Source of the DNA: Gammaproteobacteria bacterium
GTDB taxonomy: Bacteria > Pseudomonadota > Gammaproteobacteria > Steroidobacterales > Steroidobacteraceae
DNA: 64,000 bases
Reading direction: 5' to 3'
Assembly: GCA_028293725.1 (NCBI GenBank)
Contig: JAQGOE010000246.1
Span: 1-64,000, forward strand
The position numbers and the translations under genes are program-made. This document shows positions 7,012-14,485 of the stretch, in pieces. The first letter of the stretch is position 1. Each line of letters opens with the position of its first letter. Under the pieces are notes generated by a model. It did not search any database, was not told where the DNA came from, and saw only the letters and a list, made by a program, of their open reading frames with translations.

Positions 7012-8468
7012 GACTGCGCCTCCTGCCATGCCTCCGCTTCCACGGCAACGTGAGCATCGGCGGCTTCCTCCGCGGCCTCCTCTGCCGCCGCGACGGCCAT
7101 ACGGGTCTCGATCCACAACGGCACGAACAACAGAAGATCGTAAACCTGCTGGGTCAGAGTACCGAGGTGACGCGAGCCATTTCCGAGTATTCGGAACAAC
7201 AACGCCAACAGCCGCAGGATGCCGATGGCCAGGAGACCCATCACTGTGCGTAACGAATGAACGAATGTCTCGAGGGGAATGGCGACAAACACCAGCGCGA
7301 ACGGCAGAATGAATCCCATGCCCATCTGCGCCGCCGTGGTGATCCACAAATGCGGGTTGATTGCCGAGGCAACCGCGTCACCGCGGAGCAACGAGCTGGT
7401 GGCGAGCTCGTCCTGCAGAAGCACCTCGCGCATGTAGGCCAGACCAGCCTCGACGCTCGCCATCAGCAGCAGGATGGTGAAGGTGACGAAAATCATCCGC
7501 ACGCGCATTTTGTCGGACAGCGCGCCGATGACGGGAAAGAGCCGGGTGATGCGCAACGATTCCATGAGAAACAACCCCATGGAAATCTCCACCATGATGA
7601 TGACCAGGGCGGCGATGTCGGCCGTGCGAAAGGCACCGATAAAGCTCGTTCCACCGACCATCTCCGCCATCGGCCGCGCGATCAGGGAGAAGTTTATCGC
7701 CGCACCCGCCATGGCAACGGAGAGCACCAGCGCGGAGACGAAGAAATACACCACGGATGAGGACGACAATACCGTGACGGCACGATCCTCGCCCCGCACG
7801 ATGGCGTCGTACTCCTCCATGTGACGATCGATCGTGAGCGAGCGGGCGAGAACGCTCTCAACACTCGTGTTGACCTTTCCGAGCGTTTCCTGGATGAGGC
7901 GCCAATCCGGCATCATCCGGCGCAGCAGCGCGTGGCGCTCCCCACTCGCCTTCCGGTAATCCTCCATCGCCTCACCGTGGGCCTTCACCATCGACTTATG
8001 GATATCCGACAGGATGTTGACGCCCTCGTTGCGCGTGTCGAGATTGGCCACAACCTCGACGGCGCGCGCCCAACCCGGCGCTTCCGGGGGCACCTCGACG
8101 GCCTTTTCCTGGTCTTCTTCAATCCGGATGATGGCTTCGCTGAGCCGGCGATGCATGTCGGGATAGTTCGCCAGATCCTTGCGCACCGTGTCGCCAACTC
8201 GCACGAACTCGCGCTCGACGATGCGCTCTTTGGCTTCTCGTCCAGCCGCCAGCAACACATCGCGATTGCGCGCCGCGAGCCGGGCTTCTGCGTGCGTTAC
8301 AGCGTGTGAGGCAAGCCGCAGACCACGCGACAATGCGGCGGTAAGAGCGTGTATGGCCTGATGCGCCGTGCCTCTTGCGAGATACAACGCAGTCACCAAC
8401 AACGTCAGCAGGATGAGCGCCGAAAACAGTGGCCAGGGCGTAAACGCCAACAGACTGGTCATGGACAT
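7008..8468 (-). CDS. Uncharacterised multi-pass membrane protein with helical extramembrane domain
   Basis: A 486-residue protein not recognised from any family. One N-terminal membrane segment (about 8-30) is followed by a charged, mostly helical region (about 45-235) and then roughly five hydrophobic segments between residues 238 and 430, with a C-terminal tail rich in Ala and Glu. The topology, with a long helical domain between the first and second membrane segments, recalls scaffold or channel-like proteins but no motif pins it down. It is coupled to the vWA lipoprotein downstream (4-bp ATGA overlap), so the two products very likely work together in the envelope. A perfect inverted repeat lies 38 bp upstream of the start. 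Confidence 0.75.
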   Translation of the reverse strand: MSMTSLLAFTPWPLFSALILLTLLVTALYLARGTAHQAIHALTAALSRGLRLASHAVTHAEARLAARNRDVLLAAGREAKERIVEREFVRVGDTVRKDLANYPDMHRRLSEAIIRIEEDQEKAVEVPPEAPGWARAVEVVANLDTRNEGVNILSDIHKSMVKAHGEAMEDYRKASGERHALLRRMMPDWRLIQETLGKVNTSVESVLARSLTIDRHMEEYDAIVRGEDRAVTVLSSSSVVYFFVSALVLSVAMAGAAINFSLIARPMAEMVGGTSFIGAFRTADIAALVIIMVEISMGLFLMESLRITRLFPVIGALSDKMRVRMIFVTFTILLLMASVEAGLAYMREVLLQDELATSSLLRGDAVASAINPHLWITTAAQMGMGFILPFALVFVAIPLETFVHSLRTVMGLLAIGILRLLALLFRILGNGSRHLGTLTQQVYDLLLFVPLWIETRMAVAAAEEAAEEAADAHVAVEAEAWQEAQS

Positions 8469-8892
8469 CTGAATGCTCGCTTGTATTGGCCCAAGTGTGG
8501 AGAATGACGGCGGCTAGGAGCCGCCGTCCCGTAAAAACCTTGAACTCAAAGCGGACGAATGCCGCGTGATAGTGAGACCGCGCGCTCTATTGAATACTCT
8601 CTGAGGCGCTGCGCGTGAAACGACGTGTCATGATCCATTGATGCAACCCCGCTGTCATAGAAAACCGGGTGTGCCTCGTGCAGGACAGGGGTTTAGCGTG
8701 CGGGAGGAGCCTCACTGTGTCAACGAGCCACAGCGTCGCGAATCACCGCCACTGTTATGTCACGTGCGGCGAACGCTCAGATTTATCTCAGGAAAATTCC
8801 AAACAGCCAGGAGCGATGCGACGGCGCAACGCTGAATATGTGACGTGCCGCAGATCGGAGCGGGCACACCGGGACTGTGTTTCCGCGCAGGA
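8469..8892. other. 424-bp intergenic region
   Basis: Apart from the inverted repeat at 8506-8528 nothing firm is seen. Short plus-strand reading frames (8638-8896) have no Shine-Dalgarno site and no recognisable product. It separates the vWA pair from the MarR gene, both on the minus strand, so it should carry the promoter of the pair and the 3' end of the MarR transcript. Confidence 0.5.
8506..8528. repeat. Perfect 10-bp inverted repeat upstream of membrane-protein gene
   Basis: GACGGCGGCT (8506-8515) and AGCCGCCGTC (8519-8528) flank AGG. There is no T-run on either side, so it is not a canonical terminator. Its place in the 5' region of the minus-strand pair fits an operator or a 5'-UTR hairpin. 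Confidence 0.5.
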
Positions 8893-9462
8893 TTAAAGTT
8901 GCTGGAGCTTGGGAAGTATCCGGCGGATGACGGCAATGCACGCGGCGAGCTCCACCGGATCGACGTCCTCGAGGAGTCGTGAACGCAACCTGTCAGTCAT
9001 GTCACTGATCTCCTTCAGACGCGGCGCGGCTCCCTTGCGCAAGGCGATGGTTTTGGTACGTCGGTCCGACTTCGAGGCGCGGCGTACCACGAGGTTCTCC
9101 TTCTCGAGCCGGTCCAGCATACGGGCGAACGTCGGACCTTCTATTCCGACTCTCTGCGCGACCTCACTTTGTGTGGCATGGCCGCCCGCGGCCTCGATCC
9201 AGAACAATGACTCCCAGCGAGCCTGGGTCTGCCCGATCTGCGCCAACTCCTCATTGAGGCGATTGCGCCATCTGCGACCGAGCGCCATGACGGCACTGGT
9301 GAACTGGAAGTTCAGGTCCTCGCGCGACCCCGCCTCGTGATAGCGGCCACTCTCGAGGAAGCGTCGGCGTCCCTCCTGGATGTCGGGTAGCGGCAGCGGT
9401 TCGTAACGCCCAGCGCCGGATTCGCCTCGAGAAGCCGATTTCCTGACTTTGCCGTGCCGCAT
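8893..9462 (-). CDS. MarR-family transcriptional regulator
   Basis: A 189-residue winged-helix regulator. The MarR DNA-binding core is at about residues 85-150: a recognition-helix region (QSEVAQRVGIEGPTFARMLD) followed by the wing with the conserved Asp-Arg-Arg motif (SKSDRRTKTIAL). Helices before and after would form the dimer. A polar N-terminal extension of about 50 residues is longer than usual. The ATG at 9462 is preceded by GGGG; a TTG one codon earlier is also possible. It lies 55 bp downstream of the TonB-receptor gene on the same strand and probably shares its transcript; the palindrome at 12514-12531 upstream of that receptor is its likely operator. Confidence 0.88.
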   Translation of the reverse strand: MRHGKVRKSASRGESGAGRYEPLPLPDIQEGRRRFLESGRYHEAGSREDLNFQFTSAVMALGRRWRNRLNEELAQIGQTQARWESLFWIEAAGGHATQSEVAQRVGIEGPTFARMLDRLEKENLVVRRASKSDRRTKTIALRKGAAPRLKEISDMTDRLRSRLLEDVDPVELAACIAVIRRILPKLQQL

Positions 9463-9517
9463 CAAATACCCCGATCACCGCGATGAAGGATGAGCCGGCG
9501 GATTCTGCCCGAACTGG

Positions 9518-12442
9518 CTATTGCTTGTACCGGACTCCCAACTTCCACATCCGCCCGATCGGGTCGAAGAACACACTATTGCCCGTGCCATTGGCGCCTG
9601 GTACCCGGGGAGGGTCCACGTTAGTGGCATTGTCGACGCCACCATAGACCGTGAAGCTGCTCTTACCGCCGCGGGTCGAGAATTCGTACTGGGTGATGAG
9701 GTCGACGTACAGCGCCGACTTCACGTGGTTGGTATTGGAACTGGCCGGGTTCGTGATGCTGTACCCGGGCTGATCCGGCCCGATGAAGGCGGCGTTATAG
9801 ATGCCAGCGGGGATGAACTTGTTGTGCAGCGAGGTGCTGAAGCCGCCATCCACCCAATTTATGAGCGTGTCGATGGTGTAGCGCGGAATGCCCGGGATGG
9901 TCCCGGCCCGCAACCCCGTCTGCCCTGCCCTGTCGACCGGACCCGCGGAATCGACCGTGATGAGGTTGGTGACATAGGTCCCCAGGAGCCGGAAATTCGT
10001 GTTACCGAAACGGCCCATGGGTTGCCGGTAGGCGAGCTCGAAATCCACACCCTTGGTGATCTGCTCGTTGACGTTGAGCAGGACGTCGTTGATCTGTGTG
10101 ATGACTCCATTCGTGTCCCGGGTGATGAGCGAGCAGAACTCCGTCGCACCCTGGAAGCAGCGGGTGGCGATGGTCTGCGCGCCAAGATTGCCGATCGAGT
10201 TCTTGAGGTCGATGTCGTAGTAGTCCACGGACATCTGCACACGGCCCAACCAGCCGTCGATAGCCGGCTGCACCACAAAACCGGCTGTCCAGGTGTCGCC
10301 TACTTCCGGAACCAGCTTGCCATTCGAGCCGGAGACCACCACCGGATTGGTCTGCAGACCGCCTCGCGCGGGGTCGTTGAGGATGCCGAAGGTCCTCGTG
10401 TTCGGCCCGAACAGCTCGCTGACATTCGGTGCGCGGATATCGCGGGACTTGGTGCCTCGAATGCGGAACGACTCGATGAGCTGCCAGGTGAGACCGAGCT
10501 TCCAGGTCGTCGTGCTGACACTGGATGAGCCTGCGGCCGGATTGTCGCGGTCGTAGTGAGTGCGCCGGGCCGCGCCGTTGAAATCCACGGCGCGCGCCAG
10601 CGGCACGTCCTTCAGCAACGGTACCACCGACTCGACGTAACCTTCCCCGACATTCACCTTGCCATTGATGTTGGCCGCGTTGTTCACGAAGAAGCCGAGA
10701 TTTTGCGAGATCGGATCCGCTGTGCCATCGATCTTGTCAGTACGGTATTCAACGCCGCCGGCCACAGAGACCGGACCCGCCCAGGTCGAGAATGGCTCAC
10801 CCTGCACGTTGGCGGCGACTACATGCTCCGTCGTGAGATCCGTCTGTACCGATGTTCCGGTCACATACTGGTGTGCCGCTGCGGTCACCTGGTTGCCGAA
10901 GGGATTGAGGGGCACGCAACCGGGCTTTGTCACGGTGACGAGATTCGCGCGGCAGACGATCTGGCCGCTCGCGTTTCTGACCGAGTCGGTGGCACTCGTG
11001 AGATTCGCGTTGATGACGTTGTTGTCAGCATCCAGCTCGAACTGGTTGTGGCCGTATTGGTAGTAGGCATCCCATGTCCATGTACCGGCGATTTTGCCCT
11101 TCAGGGAGAGGACCGTGCGCCACAGGTCATTTCTCGAGCGCAGCAATGGGTTACCGATGTCCGCGTAATTGCGGCCCAGGTTGAATGTGGAGAGGTTGTT
11201 CGCGGCCATGATCGCCGGGATATTCAGCGCCGGGTTCGTCGATGTCGGAATGTAAGGATTGCTGGCCTGGATAGGGATGCCGACGTTGCGATATTGCGAG
11301 CCGTCGCCGTGAGCAAGCAGATGGCCGTACGAGACATCCAGGGCGCCATGGAGGTCGTCGGTGAAGTCGTAGTTCGTATGGGTATAGGCCAGGTAGCGCT
11401 CGTTCGGCGCTACGATGGGCAGACCCTGGAAATAGCCGTCCTGCCCATGACCCTCGCCACCGACCATGTAGAGCGAGTTGACGAGCGACCCGTACACGAA
11501 GGGCCGCGGCGTTCCATCGGGGTTGAACGTTATACCGTGCAGCGGGCCCGCGGAAGTGATCACGCCCGTCGGTGAGATTGTCGCGGGATTGACGTTCGGC
11601 AGAATGTTGTTGGCGGGTCGGCCGCCGGTGCCTGCCGGGGCATTGCCGAAGTTGAGCCAACCTTCAGAGCACCACAGGCGCGTTTCGCAATCGCCAACGC
11701 CCCGATCGTCCTCGAACTCCAGCGCGCCGATGAAGTGGCCCTGGCCCCCAAAGAGCGAAGTGCCGCCGGCGAGGCTCGCGGTCGTCGTTTTGTTATCGCC
11801 CCGGCTGGATTCGCCGTATTCCAGCGAGCTCCGGACGCCTTCCAGCTTCTGATTCAGGATGAAGTTGACCACTCCCGCCACCGCGTCAGAGCCGTAGGCG
11901 GCGGAAGCACCGCCGGTGACGACTTCCGCGCGCTCGAGCAGCGAGAGGGGAATCATGTTCGTATCGACGGTGGCCTGGGTTGTGGACGGTGTGAACCGCT
12001 TCCCGTCCACCAGAACGAGGGTGCGGACCGCGCCCAGTCCACGAAGATCCAATATACGGCCGCCAACGTAACCAGCGGCGGCCCCGAGCCCCGTGGAGGC
12101 CGGCGTGCTCGTGGGCCGGAATGCAGGCAGCTCATTGAGGAGATCACCGATGTTGGTCGCCGCCCGCTCCTCGATTCGCTCCGAGCTAACGACGCTCACG
12201 GGAGTGGGCGCTTCGAAACCACTGCGGACGATGCGCGAGCCGGTTACGACGACTGCTTCGAGTTTATCGTCCGCAGGCTGGTCGACACCTGCGGATGCGG
12301 GGATGGTTTGCTCCGCGGGTGATGCCGCCGGCGCGGCGGCGGCTGGAGTCGCCCCGAACAGCAATGGGAGTGCCATCGCCGCCGTGGTGGCCAAGGCCGG
12401 GACGAAACTCTTCCTCACGCATAGCGTGATTCGCTCAAACAT
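9518..12442 (-). CDS. TonB-dependent receptor (plug and barrel)
   Basis: A 974-residue outer-membrane receptor. A signal peptide ends near an Ala-rich stretch; a TonB-box-like segment LEAVVVTGSRI precedes the plug (about 60-190), which includes LERAEVVTGGASAAYGSDAV; the remainder is barrel, ending LGVRYKQ. There is no STN domain, so transport without surface signalling is expected. GAGGGGGA precedes the ATG at 12442. It is followed by the marR gene on the same strand and preceded by a MarR-like palindrome, so its expression probably responds to a small ligand sensed by the MarR protein. It lies next to the GlcNAc locus but nothing ties it to that pathway; the substrate is unknown. Confidence 0.92.
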   Translation of the reverse strand: MFERITLCVRKSFVPALATTAAMALPLLFGATPAAAAPAASPAEQTIPASAGVDQPADDKLEAVVVTGSRIVRSGFEAPTPVSVVSSERIEERAATNIGDLLNELPAFRPTSTPASTGLGAAAGYVGGRILDLRGLGAVRTLVLVDGKRFTPSTTQATVDTNMIPLSLLERAEVVTGGASAAYGSDAVAGVVNFILNQKLEGVRSSLEYGESSRGDNKTTTASLAGGTSLFGGQGHFIGALEFEDDRGVGDCETRLWCSEGWLNFGNAPAGTGGRPANNILPNVNPATISPTGVITSAGPLHGITFNPDGTPRPFVYGSLVNSLYMVGGEGHGQDGYFQGLPIVAPNERYLAYTHTNYDFTDDLHGALDVSYGHLLAHGDGSQYRNVGIPIQASNPYIPTSTNPALNIPAIMAANNLSTFNLGRNYADIGNPLLRSRNDLWRTVLSLKGKIAGTWTWDAYYQYGHNQFELDADNNVINANLTSATDSVRNASGQIVCRANLVTVTKPGCVPLNPFGNQVTAAAHQYVTGTSVQTDLTTEHVVAANVQGEPFSTWAGPVSVAGGVEYRTDKIDGTADPISQNLGFFVNNAANINGKVNVGEGYVESVVPLLKDVPLARAVDFNGAARRTHYDRDNPAAGSSSVSTTTWKLGLTWQLIESFRIRGTKSRDIRAPNVSELFGPNTRTFGILNDPARGGLQTNPVVVSGSNGKLVPEVGDTWTAGFVVQPAIDGWLGRVQMSVDYYDIDLKNSIGNLGAQTIATRCFQGATEFCSLITRDTNGVITQINDVLLNVNEQITKGVDFELAYRQPMGRFGNTNFRLLGTYVTNLITVDSAGPVDRAGQTGLRAGTIPGIPRYTIDTLINWVDGGFSTSLHNKFIPAGIYNAAFIGPDQPGYSITNPASSNTNHVKSALYVDLITQYEFSTRGGKSSFTVYGGVDNATNVDPPRVPGANGTGNSVFFDPIGRMWKLGVRYKQ

Positions 12443-12513
12443 GCTTTTCCCCCTCTAACCGCCGTGACTTGTTGTGCACGGCGGCCCGATTTAAATAGCA
12501 GGCTATCGAATTG

Positions 12514-12531
12514 TCGTTAGCGTGCTAACGA
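12514..12531. promoter_or_regulatory. Perfect 18-bp palindrome, probable MarR operator
   Basis: TCGTTAGC-GT-GCTAACGA is a perfect 8-bp inverted repeat with a 2-bp centre, 72 bp upstream of the TonB-receptor start. Length and TTAGC/GCTAA half sites are typical of MarR-family operators, and a MarR gene lies downstream of this receptor. Confidence 0.7.
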
Positions 12532-12566
12532 AATGATACAAAGTCAAGAGGAAACTTGGACGCGCT

Positions 12567-12590
12567 CGCCAGCCGGTGGGAGGGCTGGCG
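12567..12590. terminator. Hairpin downstream of nagE
   Basis: CGCCAGCC (12567-12574) pairs with GGCTGGCG (12583-12590) around an 8-base loop in the 219-bp gap after nagE on the minus strand. No U-tract follows, so it is only a candidate terminator. A 12-bp palindrome GATCAGCTGATC also sits at the nagE stop. Confidence 0.35.
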
Positions 12591-12661
12591 CTTCAGTTGG
12601 TCAAGTGACCCGCTGGTCAGCCAGGGGGTGATCGGGGAAGGAGTGTCAGGCGATCAGCTGA

Positions 12662-14485
12662 TCAAGCAATCAGTTGGCGCAGTGAGACGGAGGTCGCGGC
12701 GGCCGCGGGGCCCACAATCAGGTGCACGCACTCGGACGAGGGAATGGCGAGCCCGCGTAGGCCGAGAGAACGGATCGCCGTCGCATCGACGATGGAAGCT
12801 TTGACTACGCCTATGCGCAGTCGGCTCGCGGCGACGTCGACGCTGCGTATGTTTGTGCGTCCGCCGAGTGCCGTCAGGAGAGTTTGAATCGCGTGGGCGT
12901 TGGGTGGTTCAGCAGCGGTGGGCGTGTCCGTAGGTGTGTTGGATGGCGCAGAGATGCTGGATGCGGCTTCGGACGCGTTGGGTGCTGCCAGAGAACCACT
13001 GGACATCCCGGCGCCAGCGGCCCCGGTTGGTGCGCTCACTCCCGCGCGCAGCGCGTCCCTGATCTCCCCTGCCACCTGGTCGGCGTTCGCGCCAATGACC
13101 ACTTGCAGCGACGTCGCCGACGGGCGCACCACACCACGCGCACCAAGGGATTTCAGCGCTTCGGGATCAACCACATCCTGACTTCCAACGACGAGGCGCA
13201 GGCGAGTCGTGCAAGCGTCGACCGACACAATGTTTCCTGCCCCGCCCAGCGCGACTATATAACCCACAGCTCTCTCGCCGGCCGAAGTCGGGACGGTCGT
13301 CGGCGCGGCCGTCCCAGCGGCTTCGCGGCCCGGCGTCTTCAGATTCAGTTTTACGATAGAAAAACGGAACAGGCCGTAGTAGAGCCCGAAGTACAACGCG
13401 CCAACCGGAAACAGCAGCCACGGGCGCGTGGCCCGGTTGAAATTCAACACGTAATCGAACAGGCCGGCAGAAAAGCCAAATCCAAGCCGCACCTGCAGAG
13501 CGTTCATGATAATGAAGGCCACACCAGTCAACAGTGCGTGCACCACATACAGGAACGGCGCGAGGAACATGAACGTAAATTCGATCGGCTCGGTTACTCC
13601 GGTCAACAGCGACGTCAGCGCGATCGACCCCAGCAGCCCGGCCACCGCGCGGCGACGCTCCGGCAACGCCGTGTGATACATCGCGAGACAGGCGGCCGGA
13701 AGTCCGAACATCATGACGGGAAAGAAGCCCGACATGAAGGCGCCGGCGGTGGGATCTCCCGCGAAGAACCTCTTGAGGTCGCCCGTGACGCCGTGATAAT
13801 CGCCGAGAATGAACCAGGCGAGGTTGTTGAGGATATGGTGCAGCCCGGTCACGATCAGCACACGATTCAACACTCCATAGGCGAACAGGCCGAAGGCACC
13901 CGCATGGAGGACGTAGCGGCTGAGCGCATCCATCCCATCCTCCAGGTGCTGCCACTCCATCCCGAAGAGGGTGGCATACACCAGCCCCACGAAACCACTC
14001 GCGATGGGCACGAAGCGGCGGCCACCGAAGAAGCTCAGATAGCTCGGCAGGTTGATACCGCTGAAGCGGTTGTAGAGCGCACCGGCCGTCAACCCCGAAA
14101 TAATGCCCGCGGGCACACTCAACTTCGAGAGCTCGTGAGCTTTGTAAGCCGCTATCGCCAGGTCGTGCGCCTGCCCGGTCAGATCGGCGATGGCCCCCGG
14201 CGGCACATTGATTAACACCTCGGCACCCTTGGTGGTTACCAGATAGCCGACGACGGCCGCCAGTCCGGCCGCGCCGTGATTTTCGCGGGCCAGCCCTACC
14301 GCCACGCCCACAGCAAACAGGATGCCGAGGTTGGCAAAAATCGCATCGCCCGCGGCCGCTATTGATGCGAGTCCCAGCAGGTCAGGTTGTCCGAGGCGCA
14401 GCAGTAGTCCGGCTATCGGCAATACCGCGATGGGCAACATGAGCGCGCCACCGATCTTTTGCAGACCCGCGAGGAGCTTTTTCAT
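12662..14485 (-). CDS. nagE: PTS N-acetylglucosamine transporter EIICB with second EIIB-like domain
   Basis: Inner-membrane permease that imports GlcNAc with phosphorylation to GlcNAc-6-P. Residues 1 to about 375 are a Glc/GlcNAc-type EIIC domain with many hydrophobic segments. An EIIB domain follows with the phosphorylated Cys425 in SVDACTTRLRL. After a Ser/Ala/Thr-rich linker, a second EIIB-like domain (about 535-607) repeats the fold as SVDVAASRLRI, with Ala552 in place of the Cys, so it cannot carry phosphate. There is no EIIA domain; that is supplied by the fusion protein encoded immediately upstream (4-bp overlap). GlcNAc rather than glucose specificity is inferred from the GH20, NagA and NagB-II neighbours. 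Confidence 0.9.
   Translation of the reverse strand: MKKLLAGLQKIGGALMLPIAVLPIAGLLLRLGQPDLLGLASIAAAGDAIFANLGILFAVGVAVGLARENHGAAGLAAVVGYLVTTKGAEVLINVPPGAIADLTGQAHDLAIAAYKAHELSKLSVPAGIISGLTAGALYNRFSGINLPSYLSFFGGRRFVPIASGFVGLVYATLFGMEWQHLEDGMDALSRYVLHAGAFGLFAYGVLNRVLIVTGLHHILNNLAWFILGDYHGVTGDLKRFFAGDPTAGAFMSGFFPVMMFGLPAACLAMYHTALPERRRAVAGLLGSIALTSLLTGVTEPIEFTFMFLAPFLYVVHALLTGVAFIIMNALQVRLGFGFSAGLFDYVLNFNRATRPWLLFPVGALYFGLYYGLFRFSIVKLNLKTPGREAAGTAAPTTVPTSAGERAVGYIVALGGAGNIVSVDACTTRLRLVVGSQDVVDPEALKSLGARGVVRPSATSLQVVIGANADQVAGEIRDALRAGVSAPTGAAGAGMSSGSLAAPNASEAASSISAPSNTPTDTPTAAEPPNAHAIQTLLTALGGRTNIRSVDVAASRLRIGVVKASIVDATAIRSLGLRGLAIPSSECVHLIVGPAAAATSVSLRQLIA

Noticed and set aside
12884..14215. 443-codon plus-strand open frame antisense to nagE
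   Set aside because: Composition is Arg/His/Gln-rich as expected of an antisense shadow, and nagE on the other strand is unmistakable.
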